Assembly (NCBI RefSeq): GCF_008086165.1
Contig: NZ_VSKL01000002.1
Coordinates: 1 to 64,000 of the forward strand
Reading direction: 5' to 3'
Source: Algorimicrobium algoritergicola
GTDB taxonomy: Bacteria > Bacteroidota > Bacteroidia > Flavobacteriales > Flavobacteriaceae
DNA: 64,000 nucleotides
In this document: in pieces, positions 46,787 through 55,107 of the stretch
Layout of the letters: the number at the start of each line of letters is the position of its first letter
Numbering within the stretch: position 1 is the stretch's first letter
Position numbers and translations under genes: made by a program
Notes under the pieces: model-generated
Database searches by the model: none
What the model saw: only the letters and a program-made list of their open reading frames with translations
What the model was told of the DNA's origin: nothing

Positions 46787-47551
46787 TTAATCCCAAATGG
46801 CATTCGATTCGGTTAATATAAGTGGATGTTTATCCGTTATAAGTATGGTATGCTCGTGTTGGGTGACGTATCCACCTTTGTTACCGACTAATGTCCAACC
46901 ATCATTCAATTCTACAGCAACAGTTGAACTTGTTGAGATAAAAGTTTCTATGGCTACTGTTGTATTTTTTTTGAATCGCTCTCTGTTACTTGTAACGCTG
47001 TAGTTTAAAATATTTTCTGGCGCTTCGTGTAAACTTCTACCAACGCCGTGACCAGCCAAGTTTTTAATGACTTTAAATCCTGATTTTTTTGCTTCCGTTT
47101 CTATTATATAGCCAATATCAGAAATTCTCACACCACCTTTGATATGGTTTATGGCTTTGCGTAATATATTTTTAGAAGCATCTACAAGCGGTTGGTGATT
47201 ATGGATGTCTTTACCTAGAACAAAAGAGCCACCATTGTCAGACCAAAAACCGTTAAGCTCCGCTGAAACATCAATATTGATTAAATCGCCTTCTTGCAAT
47301 ATTTTTTTCTCGGATGGTATTCCGTGTGCGGCTTCTTTATTGATACTAATACACGTATAACCAGGAAATCCATACGTTTCATAGGGTGCTGATTTAGCCC
47401 CATAACGCTTCAAAATGTCTCCTCCATAGGCATCTAGTTCTTTTGTAGATATGCCAACTTTAGCATATTCTCTCATTAATTTTAGTGTAGTTCCAACAAC
47501 GTCACTAATCTTTTTCATTCCAATTAATTCGTCTTCTTTTGTTATCGACAT
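46787..47551 (-). CDS. map: Methionine aminopeptidase type I, accessory copy
   Basis: 254 residues. All MetAP metal ligands are present: Asp94 (NIDVSAEL), Asp105 (WSDNGG), His168 (GHGVG), Glu202 (AIETF) and Glu233 (QHEHTILIT), with His76 in AAHGIP. It removes the first methionine of new proteins. It stands alone in an accessory region with a conserved upstream module and away from translation genes, so it is likely a second, horizontally acquired copy, possibly giving resistance to MetAP inhibitors or acting in a defence setting (inference). Confidence 0.9.
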   Translation of the reverse strand: MSITKEDELIGMKKISDVVGTTLKLMREYAKVGISTKELDAYGGDILKRYGAKSAPYETYGFPGYTCISINKEAAHGIPSEKKILQEGDLINIDVSAELNGFWSDNGGSFVLGKDIHNHQPLVDASKNILRKAINHIKGGVRISDIGYIIETEAKKSGFKVIKNLAGHGVGRSLHEAPENILNYSVTSNRERFKKNTTVAIETFISTSSTVAVELNDGWTLVGNKGGYVTQHEHTILITDKHPLILTESNAIWD

Positions 47552-47574
47552 GTTATTTTCTTTAATTGCTTACA

Positions 47575-47905
47575 ACGGTTGGTATAAGTCATGGTTTGTA
47601 TATAGACACCACAAATATAATCACATTTTAATCTTCAATATAGAAACTAAAAGTAACTTAAAAAATAATAGCACGAATAAATTTTCAGCGCATAAATAGT
47701 TTAGGTAAAAATAGAAAAGCGCGTTTTAAAAAAATTAGGGTTATCCGCATCAGTTACCATAAAATCTCTTTAATTTTGCTAGTTTCTGTATCAAAATAGG
47801 TTTTTTTACATAAGGGTTAGACGGTAAGTTTTTAACGGTATGATACGGTTTTAGTGAACCTTTTAATTGAATAATATCCCCTCTAGTAGCATAAATGACT
47901 TCTTT
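47575..47905 (-). repeat. Conserved upstream module, copy C (long form)
   Basis: Covers the region upstream of map. Read on the minus strand it has TTTTAGTTTCTATATTG, then TATATTTGTGGTGTCTATATAC, which fits a TTG/TAnnTTTG promoter; the palindrome is degenerate here (TTAGGGTTATCCGCAT, 47735-47750). It can be aligned with copy D over about 330 bp, including the far block GGGTTAG ... GTATGATACGG ... TTTTAATTG ... ATATCC. Confidence 0.65.
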
Positions 47906-48070
47906 AAAATGGCGCTTTTACAACTAAAAGCGCGATTTTTTAAATTAACCAAATACCGGTTGTGAGATACATTTAGAAGCAAACCACCAAAACGGCGTAC
48001 TATAAAACACATTTTTAACAGCCAATCCCAGCAATATGTTTTAACTTTATGAAAATTAAAACATAAAATC

Positions 48071-49543
48071 ATGAAACAACTACTACTCAATTTTTTAGTA
48101 CTTATCGGTGGTGTTGGAATAATTTCCGCTCAAGTTTATACCACACCAGATACAGGAACAACCTTTACTTTAGAGGATCTGGTGGCGGCAAGTCCGGCTA
48201 CCATTTCGGTAACAGGCACCACTTATACCTTGGTGGATGATTTGATAATTTCCACAACAGATACCTTTCTTATAAATTCCGATGTGACATTGGAACTAGC
48301 AGCCGATATCCGCATCACCGTTTTTGGCACCTTTAACGTCAATGCAGATGGTGTGACTTTTACGGCCATAGACCCAGCAGCTCCTTACGAGGGTTTTCGC
48401 TTTGAAGAGTTCTCCGATATCAACATTCAAAACAGCACCATTCAATATGGCGGCGGCTTACGTGTGCTTACCGAAACGTTTACAATTAACAATTGTCTGA
48501 TTACTAATAACGTGTCAGGTGTTGCAACCGGTGGCGTTATTGCGCTTTCGCGAGGTATGCCACAAATCACCAACAACACGATTACCTTTAATCAAACGCC
48601 AGCTATAAGCTCGGGTGCTAATAGTGCCGTATCACCGTATATTTTTAATAATTATATGGAAGGGAATAATCAAGCAAATTCCAACCGCCCTCAAATTAAC
48701 ATGGGGACGACAAGGACTGCAGAACCCATTCAAATTATTCAAAATACCATTAAAGGCGATCGTACTTTGGATATGGTAGGTGGTATTGCCGTGTCGAACT
48801 TCGTTGGAGGTACCATAAATGCCATAATCGATGACAATAGCATTACCGATAACCGATATGGTCTGACCATTGTTGGAAACAATGCCTTTGCTTACGTCAG
48901 AAATAATAGGATTGAAGACAATGATACACAAGGAAGCCCCAACGTGGGTGGAAGTGGTATTTCGTTAAATACGTCTTCGGGCGGTATGGAAGTCATTGCT
49001 AGTGGGAATCAAATTCGTCGAAACCTCTGGGGAATAACGGTTATTGGAGAAGCGTCTATTAACTTGGGTGATGGCGCAGCAAATGTAGGCCAAAATGTCT
49101 TTTCTGAAAATGGAAACGGTGGCATAACTTACGCACTTTATAACAATACACCCAACGCATTAATGGCCATGAATAATTGTTGGGATGAAACCAATGCGCC
49201 AAACACCCTTGCTGATGCCGAAGCCGTAATCGTGCATCAAAGCGATAATGCGACATTAGGATTAGTAAGCTTTGACCCCGTAGATTGTGGCTTTTTAAGT
49301 ATAGACGATCACCAATTGAAGGCCGTAACCATGTATCCGAATCCTACAAACGGACAACTAAATATATCCCATAATACGGCTTTTAAACACATGAAAATAT
49401 ACAGTATAGATGGAAAATTAATCATGCAGAAAACACTTCAAATGGGTGCGAATAATATGTTCTTGAATTTGAATGCTGGTTTGTATATTTTAGAATTAAC
49501 AGGCGTGAATGCGAAGGCCACCAAAAAGCTAGTAGTTAAATAA
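48071..49543 (+). CDS. Secreted right-handed beta-helix protein with T9SS type A sorting domain
   Basis: 490 residues. Signal peptide (LLLNFLVLIGGVGIISAQ), then many short strand-turn units with Asn ladders (INIQNSTIQYGGGL, FTINNCLITNN, PQITNNTITFNQ, AFAYVRNNRIEDND), typical of parallel beta-helix (pectate-lyase-like) proteins. The last 80 residues (VTMYPNPTNGQLNIS ... GLYILELTGVNAKATKKLVVK in parts) are a T9SS type A sorting domain. No obvious catalytic residues; may be an adhesin or polysaccharide-binding protein. A strong terminator follows. Confidence 0.85.
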   Translation: MKQLLLNFLVLIGGVGIISAQVYTTPDTGTTFTLEDLVAASPATISVTGTTYTLVDDLIISTTDTFLINSDVTLELAADIRITVFGTFNVNADGVTFTAIDPAAPYEGFRFEEFSDINIQNSTIQYGGGLRVLTETFTINNCLITNNVSGVATGGVIALSRGMPQITNNTITFNQTPAISSGANSAVSPYIFNNYMEGNNQANSNRPQINMGTTRTAEPIQIIQNTIKGDRTLDMVGGIAVSNFVGGTINAIIDDNSITDNRYGLTIVGNNAFAYVRNNRIEDNDTQGSPNVGGSGISLNTSSGGMEVIASGNQIRRNLWGITVIGEASINLGDGAANVGQNVFSENGNGGITYALYNNTPNALMAMNNCWDETNAPNTLADAEAVIVHQSDNATLGLVSFDPVDCGFLSIDDHQLKAVTMYPNPTNGQLNISHNTAFKHMKIYSIDGKLIMQKTLQMGANNMFLNLNAGLYILELTGVNAKATKKLVVK

Positions 49544-49561
49544 TTTGGAATGCTGTAATAG

Positions 49562-49598
49562 TGAAAAGCGCCACCTGAAGTGTGGCGCTTTTTTTTAT
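49562..49598 (+). terminator. Rho-independent terminator
   Basis: Stem AAGCGCCAC/GTGGCGCTT with a 7-nt loop (49566-49590) followed by eight T. It lies between the convergent beta-helix and NUDIX genes and can serve both. Confidence 0.9.
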
Positions 49599-49621
49599 AT
49601 TTTAAAGAACACGCTCGAATC

Positions 49622-50215
49622 CTAAAGAGCTTGAAACGCTTTGTTTCCGTACATGGTATGCCCCAAAAACCACTGAATCCCAATAATAGTTTTAGCATCG
49701 CGAAATTGATTGTTTTTGACGTGTTTATGGACCTCTATAACGGGCATTTTCACCAATTGAATAGCCTCTTTTTCAGTTGTCATACCGCCACCTTTAAAAA
49801 CTTTATCGGATGAATTCACTTCGGCATAGTAAAGAAAAATGCGTTCAGAACTTCCGACAGGCGAAACAAAAAACGAACTGATAAAGTCTAGCCCGTTTAG
49901 CTTATAACCAATTTCTTCTTCAACCTCCATTTTCACACGGTGTTCTGGTTCCTCATGAGTTTCTATAGAGCCGGCTGTGAGCTCAAGTATCCAGCCAGCC
50001 CGTTCTTTAATAGTGAGATATCTAAATTGCTTGGTAAACAGTAAGGAGTCTGTGTCTTTTTCATACAAAACAATGGCAACGGAATCGCCCCGTTCAAAAC
50101 AAAACCGATCCTCTTCAATGCTGCCTGAATTAAACAGATCATGTTTAATTCTAGCCTTTTTGATTTGGAAGACATGATCAAATACAAGGCGTTCGTGAAG
50201 TAGTCGGTATTTCAT
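49622..50215 (-). CDS. NUDIX hydrolase (ADP-ribose/GDP-mannose pyrophosphatase type), paralog 1
   Basis: 197 residues. The Nudix box lies at 82-104 (GSIETHEEPEHRVKMEVEEEIGY), in which the usual REXXEE reads MEVEEE; the domain before it (VAIVLYEKDTDSLLFTKQFR) is typical of the NudK/ADP-ribose pyrophosphatase branch. Cytosolic. A very similar gene lies at 57388-57966; the two copies bracket the retroelement remnant. In this one the last 15 residues differ. Confidence 0.85.
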   Translation of the reverse strand: MKYRLLHERLVFDHVFQIKKARIKHDLFNSGSIEEDRFCFERGDSVAIVLYEKDTDSLLFTKQFRYLTIKERAGWILELTAGSIETHEEPEHRVKMEVEEEIGYKLNGLDFISSFFVSPVGSSERIFLYYAEVNSSDKVFKGGGMTTEKEAIQLVKMPVIEVHKHVKNNQFRDAKTIIGIQWFLGHTMYGNKAFQAL

Positions 50216-50224
50216 TGGTGGCCT

Positions 50225-50413
50225 TCAGCGTTGGCTATTCATTGGCATTTTAACATATTCTAATGGGATTTTTTCTTGCTCTAATCTCCAGTTGTTTTTG
50301 TTAATTTTATTGTAGATAATCATTTCTATTTCATTCAAATGTAATTGACTATTTACATTGGATACTATTCCATTATCATTTTCAAAGAATTTATCAAAAG
50401 TACTTGCGTTCAT
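50225..50413 (-). pseudogene. Truncated 3' end of an unrecognised gene
   Basis: The reading frame ending at 50225 (NASTFDKFFENDNGIV ... LEYVKMPMNSQR) is cut at about 50410, where an hsdM fragment in the opposite direction begins, so the longer frame to 50509 is a chimera. After its stop comes AGCCAACGCTGAAGG, like the left inverted repeats of the other cassettes; its partner upstream of the gene is lost with the 5' part. Confidence 0.5.
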
Positions 50414-50672
50414 AAGAGCATATGGTACAGAGCTTAAAAGTAACAACACACGTTTGGCTAAAATGAACTTGGCTATACATGGAATAGAAGGTGAAATTAT
50501 AGAAGCCAACAGCTTTTAAACCAATCCGTACAACCTAACAGGAAGGTGCGATTTCGTGATGGCAAATCCACCATTTAATGTCGATAAAATAGATGCCAAA
50601 AATAAGTTTTTAGCGGATAACGATAGACTACCATTTGGGCCACCATTAACAGGAAAAGGCACCATAGAAGAC
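50410..50672 (+). pseudogene. hsdM fragment joined to a DGR target-gene fragment
   Basis: This stretch matches codons about 231-318 of the intact hsdM at 27064 (for example YGTELKSNNTRLAKMNLAIHG, then [15 protein letters not shown]) at roughly 85 percent by eye, including an in-frame stop near 50517. It ends within CACCATAG, a short stretch shared by hsdM and by the target genes (GCCATAG), after which the DUF1566 sequence starts. Looks like an illegitimate junction by micro-homology. Confidence 0.75.
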
Positions 50673-51069
50673 CAAAGCACAGGGTTACAATGTTATAATG
50701 GGGCTTAATAGCTACGGGAGCAACAGGTACTGCATTAGGTACAGGAATAAACAATACAGCTGCTATTATTACAGCGCAAGGTCCAACTGAAACAGATTAT
50801 GCCGCAGGTTTAGCAAAGGCATATATCGGACGCGGTTTTACTGATTGGTTCTTGCCCAGTAAGGATGAATTAAACCAATGTATGTAAATAAAACAGCTGT
50901 TGATGCTACAGCAACTGCTAATGGAGGTGCTATTTTTAATACTTATGCCTTCAGGAGTTCTACAGAGTTCGATCAATCTTTCGCACGGGGGAAGAATTTT
51001 TCCAATGGTATTCCGATCCTCAAGGAAAAGTTGATCGCAAGCGCCATTCGTCCTATTCGCGCTTTTTAG
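50669..51069 (+). pseudogene. Truncated DGR target gene, 3' end with variable region (VR0)
   Basis: Matches the C-terminal part of the target proteins at 51765 and 53522: GATGTALGTGINNTAAIITAQG ... FTDWFLPSKDEL, then a frame break at the MYVNKTAVDATATANGG motif, then a divergent variable end with SSTEFDQSF and a final IRPIRAF. No start codon or N-terminal part. The variable end differs from both intact copies. Confidence 0.75.
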
Positions 51070-51281
51070 TTATTAAAATACATATTTTAAATAATAATCA
51101 AAATACTGATTATAAGCACTTTATGTTTGTTTTTTGATTTTGTCCATGTTTTTGTCCATGTTAAATACCCACTTTTAAGCACCATGTTTGATACTTTTAG
51201 TAAATACTATTTAAATTAATAGGTATCTCTCGAGATTAAAATAATATTTACCAACATACGAACCCAACAAAATATAATTCT

Positions 51282-51752
51282 ATGAAAAAAACAACACTAA
51301 TAGCCTGTCTATTCTTTGCTACACAATTAATGTACTCACAAAAAGCCATTCCAGCCTCCGGAGGCAATGCCACAGGCAGTGGTGGTTCATCCAGTTATAC
51401 TGTTGGGCAATTGGTATATACCACCAATACAGGAAGTGGTACCCTAACCCAAGGTGTGCAACAAAGTATCGAGCTCTTTACCTTAAGTAACCCCGAACTG
51501 ACCACCGTAAATTTAACTGCTGTTACCTATCCTAATCCCACTTCAGATTATGTGGTATTAGCCATAAGCGATGCCAAACTAACAGATTTAAGCTATGCTT
51601 TATTCGATTTACAAGGCAGAGCAGTTGTAAAAGGATCTGTATCTCAAGAACGTAGTAAAATAGGCATGCAGAATTTAGCATCAGGGACGTATATCCTTAA
51701 AGTAAACCAAAACAACCAAGCATTAAAAACGTTTAAAATTATAAAAAAATAA
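51282..51752 (+). CDS. T9SS type A sorting-domain protein, DGR unit 1
   Basis: 156 residues. Signal peptide (LIACLFFATQLMYSQ), a short GGNATGSGGSSSYTVGQ segment with GTLTQGVQQSIE, then a T9SS type A sorting domain (VTYPNPTSDYVVL ... GTYILKVNQNNQALKTFKI). Found in front of the target gene in both complete units; 12 bp gap to it. It may carry the target or act in export (inference). Confidence 0.8.
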   Translation: MKKTTLIACLFFATQLMYSQKAIPASGGNATGSGGSSSYTVGQLVYTTNTGSGTLTQGVQQSIELFTLSNPELTTVNLTAVTYPNPTSDYVVLAISDAKLTDLSYALFDLQGRAVVKGSVSQERSKIGMQNLASGTYILKVNQNNQALKTFKIIKK

Positions 51753-51764
51753 CATTTACCTATT

Positions 51765-52826
51765 ATGAAGAATTTATACACATTTTTAGTAGCAGTATTG
51801 CTAACGGCAACAACCTTTGCCCAAACGCCAGAGAAAATGAGTTACCAAGCGGTTGTAAGAGACAGTGGTGATGCTTTAGTAACCAGCCAAGCAGTAGGCA
51901 TGCAAATAAGCATTTTGCAAACTACAGCTACAGGAACAGCAGTTTACGTAGAAACGCAAACACCAACCACCAATGTTAACGGATTACTGACCTTAGAAAT
52001 AGGAACAGGTGCTGTTGTAAGCGGTGATTTCACGACTATAGATTGGTCTGCAGACAGCTATTTTATAAAAACAGAAACCGATCCAACAGGAGGTGCCAGT
52101 TACACCATTACAGGTACGAGCCAGTTATTAAGTGTGCCGTATGCCTTGCATGCAAAAACGGCTGAAAGCGTAACCGAAACGCAAACTTTGGAAGATGTTG
52201 CAACTTTAGGAAACCTAGCAAATACACAATTAAAAAACGTAACCGACCCAACCGATGCTCAAGATGCAACAACTAAAGCTTATGTAGATAATTTAATAGC
52301 AACACTAGAAGCTAGAATTACAACTTTAGAGACACAACCAGCAACAGTAGGCGACTTTAGAGATGGTGGCGTAGTATTTTGGGTAGACCCAACAGATAAT
52401 AGGCATGGGTTAGTTTGTGCTATTCAAGACCAAGGTGGAGGGATAAAATGGTATAACGAGGCTTACATAGCTACGGGAGCAACAGGTACTGCAATAGGTA
52501 CCGGAACAACAAATACAGCAACCATAATTTCAGCACAAGGTGCAGTAGAAACTAATTACGCAGCAGGTTTGGCAAAAGCCTATACGGGTGGTGGTTTTAA
52601 CGATTGGTTTTTACCGAGTAAAGATGAGTTGAATGAAATGTACCTAAATAATGCAGCTGTAAATGCTACAGCAACCGCAAATGCAGGTGCTATTTTTTAT
52701 GGTTACTACTGGAGTTCTACGGAGGGCGATAGCAATAGCGCGTGGGAACAAAATTTCGGCAGTGGTAATCAGGGCACCAACAATAAGGGCTTCGCAACCA
52801 GTGTGCGTGCTGTTCGGGCTTTTTAA
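51765..52826 (+). CDS. DGR target protein 1: secreted protein with DUF1566/Lcl C-terminus
   Basis: 353 residues. Signal peptide ending TATTFAQ; conserved domain EKMSYQAVVRDSG ... LLSVPYALHAKTAES (25-140), a coiled stretch (NLIATLEARITTLE), then a DUF1566/Lcl domain (GDFRDGGVVFWVD ... NDWFLPSKDELNEMYLN) whose end is hypervariable: YYWSSTEGDSNSAWEQNF and a final SVRAVRAF. C-type-lectin-like folds of this kind are the classical targets of diversity-generating retroelements; the variable surface presumably binds a ligand outside the cell. Confidence 0.82.
   Translation: MKNLYTFLVAVLLTATTFAQTPEKMSYQAVVRDSGDALVTSQAVGMQISILQTTATGTAVYVETQTPTTNVNGLLTLEIGTGAVVSGDFTTIDWSADSYFIKTETDPTGGASYTITGTSQLLSVPYALHAKTAESVTETQTLEDVATLGNLANTQLKNVTDPTDAQDATTKAYVDNLIATLEARITTLETQPATVGDFRDGGVVFWVDPTDNRHGLVCAIQDQGGGIKWYNEAYIATGATGTAIGTGTTNTATIISAQGAVETNYAAGLAKAYTGGGFNDWFLPSKDELNEMYLNNAAVNATATANAGAIFYGYYWSSTEGDSNSAWEQNFGSGNQGTNNKGFATSVRAVRAF
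52698..52823 (+). other. Variable region VR1 of target 1
   Basis: Compared with VR2, invariant words TGGAGTTCTACGGAG, GGTAAT, AAGGGC and GTGCGTGC are separated by codons that differ in positions 1 and 2 but keep the third base (GGC/GTC, AGC/GCC, AGC/CTC, GGC/ACC, AAC/GGC, ACC/CTC). This is what adenine-directed mutagenesis of AAC/AAT codons gives. A TTAAAATA-CA-TATTTTAA-type inverted repeat follows the stop. Confidence 0.75.
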
Positions 52827-53038
52827 TTATTAAAATACATATTTTAAACAATAATCAAAATAGTGATTATGAGCATTTTATGTTTGTTTTTTAATTTTGT
52901 CCATGTTTTTGTCCATGTTAAATACCCACTTTTAAGCACCATGTTTGATACTTTTAGTAAATACTATTTAAATTAATAGGTATCTCTCGATATTAAAATA
53001 ATATTTACCAACATACGAACCTAACAAAATATAATTCT

Positions 53039-53509
53039 ATGAAAAAAACAATACTAATAGCCTGTCTATTCTTTGCTACACAATTAATGTACTCACAAAA
53101 AGCCATTCCAGCCTCCGGAGGCAATGCCACAGGCAGTGGTGGTTCATTCAGTTATACTGTTGGGCAATTGGTATATACCACCAATACAGGAAGTGGTACC
53201 CTAACCCAAGGTGTGCAACAAAGTATCGAACTTTTTACCTTAAGTAACCTCGAACTGTCCACCGTAAATTTAACTGCTGTTACCTATCCTAATCCTACAT
53301 CAGATTATGTGGTATTAGCCATAAGCGATGCCAAACTAACAGATTTAAGCTATGCTTTATTCGATTTACAAGGCAGAGTAGTTGTAAAAGGATCTGTATC
53401 TCAAGAACGTAGTAAAATAAGCATGGAAAATTTAGCATCAGGTACTTACATTCTTAAGGTAAGCCAAAACAACCAAGCATTAAAAACATTTAAAATTATA
53501 AAAAAATAA
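53039..53509 (+). CDS. T9SS type A sorting-domain protein, DGR unit 2
   Basis: 156 residues, nearly identical to the protein at 51282 (few substitutions such as FSYTVG for SSYTVG and ISMENLA for IGMQNLA). The unit is displaced by exactly 1757 bp from unit 1, including about 215 bp upstream with the direct repeat TTTTGTCCATG, so the pair arose by a recent tandem duplication. Confidence 0.8.
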   Translation: MKKTILIACLFFATQLMYSQKAIPASGGNATGSGGSFSYTVGQLVYTTNTGSGTLTQGVQQSIELFTLSNLELSTVNLTAVTYPNPTSDYVVLAISDAKLTDLSYALFDLQGRVVVKGSVSQERSKISMENLASGTYILKVSQNNQALKTFKIIKK

Positions 53510-53521
53510 CATTAACCTATT

Positions 53522-54832
53522 ATGAAGAATTTATACACCTTTTTAGCAGCAGTATTGCTAACGGCAACAACCTTTGCCCAAACGCCAGAGAAAATGAGCT
53601 ACCAAGCGGTAGTAAGAGACAGTGGCGGTAATTTATTAACCAACCAAGCCGTAGGGATTCAAATAAGTATACTACAAACTACAGCAACGGGAACAGCGGT
53701 TTATGTAGAAACCCAAACGGCAACCACTAATGTTAACGGATTAGTAACCATAGAAATAGGTACAGGGACCATTGTAAGTGGCGGTTTTACAACCATAGAT
53801 TGGTCTGCTTCTAGCTACTTTATAAAAACAGAAACTGATCCATCCGGCGGTTCCAACTATACAATTACAGGTACTAGCCAGTTGTTGAGTGTGCCTTATG
53901 CATTGCATGCTAAAACAGTAGAAAACGGAATTCCTACAGGAGGCCTTGAAGGGCAAGTTTTAACCATAAGCAGTAGTGGTACACCAGTATGGGCAGATCC
54001 TTATGCGGGCACAATTTTTTACGAAGATGCAGATAGCGATGGCTACGGCGATATTAACAGTACGTATGTAGCATTTAGCGCACCTAATGGTTATGTAAGT
54101 AATAATACCGATTGTAATGATACTGATGCTACCATCAATCCAGACACAATTTGGTATTTAGACGCAGATGGCGATAGTTTTGCCATTTCTACAGTAACAC
54201 AATGTGATTCACCAGGAACAGGATATACAACAACAGTAAAACCAGTGGGTGATTGCAATGATGGTGATGCAACAATAAATCCAGGAGTCCCAGAAATAGC
54301 TGGAGACAATATAGATAATAATTGTGATAATCAAATAGATGAAGCAGAAATTGGTCAGTTCATTGAAGGTGGCGTTGTTTTTTGGGTAGACCCAACAGAT
54401 AATACGCATGGCTTAGTTTGTGCCATAGAAAACCAAAGTACAGGGATACAATGGTATAACGGGTCTTACACAACTACGGGAGCAACAGGTACTGCAATAG
54501 GTACTGGAATAACAAATACAGCAACTATAATTTCAGCACAAGGTGCAGTAGAAACTAATTACGCAGCAGGTTTGGCAAAAGCCTATACGGGTGGTGGTTT
54601 TAACGATTGGTTTTTACCGAGTAAAGATGAGTTGAATGAAATGTACCTAAATGAAGCAGCTATAAATGCTTCAGCAACGGCTAATGGAGGTGCTAATTTT
54701 TCTTCTTATTACTTCTGGAGTTCTACGGAGGTCGATGCCAGTCTCGTGTGGAGACAGGATTTCACCAATGGTAATCTGGGCAGCGGCTTTAAGGGCAACA
54801 CACTCGCTGTGCGTGCAGTTCGAGCTTTTTAG
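53522..54832 (+). CDS. DGR target protein 2: DUF1566/Lcl C-terminus with MopE-like calcium-binding repeats
   Basis: 436 residues. Same signal peptide and N-terminal domain as target 1; in the middle a different segment with Asp-rich metal-binding motifs (DADSDGYGD, DCNDTDATINP, DADGDSF, DCNDGDATINP, DNIDNNCDNQIDE), then the DUF1566/Lcl domain and the variable end FWSSTEVDASLVWRQDF ... AVRAVRAF. The mid-part replaces the coiled stretch of target 1, showing modular exchange between a constant signal/N-domain and a constant display domain. Followed by a hairpin and the avd remnant. Confidence 0.82.
   Translation: MKNLYTFLAAVLLTATTFAQTPEKMSYQAVVRDSGGNLLTNQAVGIQISILQTTATGTAVYVETQTATTNVNGLVTIEIGTGTIVSGGFTTIDWSASSYFIKTETDPSGGSNYTITGTSQLLSVPYALHAKTVENGIPTGGLEGQVLTISSSGTPVWADPYAGTIFYEDADSDGYGDINSTYVAFSAPNGYVSNNTDCNDTDATINPDTIWYLDADGDSFAISTVTQCDSPGTGYTTTVKPVGDCNDGDATINPGVPEIAGDNIDNNCDNQIDEAEIGQFIEGGVVFWVDPTDNTHGLVCAIENQSTGIQWYNGSYTTTGATGTAIGTGITNTATIISAQGAVETNYAAGLAKAYTGGGFNDWFLPSKDELNEMYLNEAAINASATANGGANFSSYYFWSSTEVDASLVWRQDFTNGNLGSGFKGNTLAVRAVRAF
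54696..54829 (+). other. Variable region VR2 of target 2
   Basis: Aligned with VR1 codon by codon after TGGAGTTCTACGGAG. Substitutions are almost only in first and second codon positions at sites that read NNC or NNT in both copies. Sixteen bases after the stop a hairpin CCGC-GTAA-GCGG follows, like the hairpins that lie just past the homing site in known DGRs. Confidence 0.75.
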
Positions 54833-54847
54833 TTATTTATAATAGTA

Positions 54848-54859
54848 CCGCGTAAGCGG
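54848..54859 (+). promoter_or_regulatory. Hairpin with GTAA tetraloop after VR2
   Basis: CCGC-GTAA-GCGG, a 4-bp stem with a four-base loop, then ACGGTTTTTATTTTTT. It could be the DGR target hairpin needed for homing or a small terminator; position right after the variable region favours the first or both. Confidence 0.45.
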
Positions 54860-54879
54860 ACGGTTTTTATTTTTTAAAA

Positions 54880-55107
54880 ATGGCACTACATACGGAGTTA
54901 CCGGTTTACAGAGATACTTATAAACTAGTATTATAAATTTATATATGCACCAAAAATTTCCCTAAAGAATACAAGTATAGTTTGGGTAGCGATATGGAGC
55001 GCGATGTATTGGTGCTAATGCGCTGTATTTACAGTGCTAACAGAGCGCAAGAAAAAACAGCATTTTTAAATGAGTTTTTAAATAATTCTGAAATTAAAAT
55101 AGTAAAT
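54880..55107 (+). pseudogene. avd: avd (DGR accessory variability determinant) remnant
   Basis: From ATG 54880 the frame reads ALHTELPVYRDTYKLVL, a stop (TAA at 54934), then IYICTKNFPKEYKYSLGSDM and ERDVLVLMRCIYSANRAQEK, TAFLNEFLNN, the beginning of a Bacteroidota-type Avd (four-helix bundle) protein. Full Avd is about 120 residues and assists the DGR reverse transcriptase; here one nonsense codon is present and the C-terminal 45 or so residues are missing. After about 75 codons the frame runs directly into the start of a third target gene. Confidence 0.75.

Noticed and set aside
47451-47699. Plus-strand frame at the 5' end of map
   Set aside because: Antisense to map and to upstream module C.
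50225-50509. 94-codon minus-strand ORF
   Set aside because: Chimera: its first third is the antisense of an hsdM fragment; only the part below about 50413 is gene-derived.
51061-53040. CRISPR array
   Set aside because: Repeats around 51.1 and 52.9 kb are parts of a 1757-bp tandem duplication, not short regularly spaced repeats.
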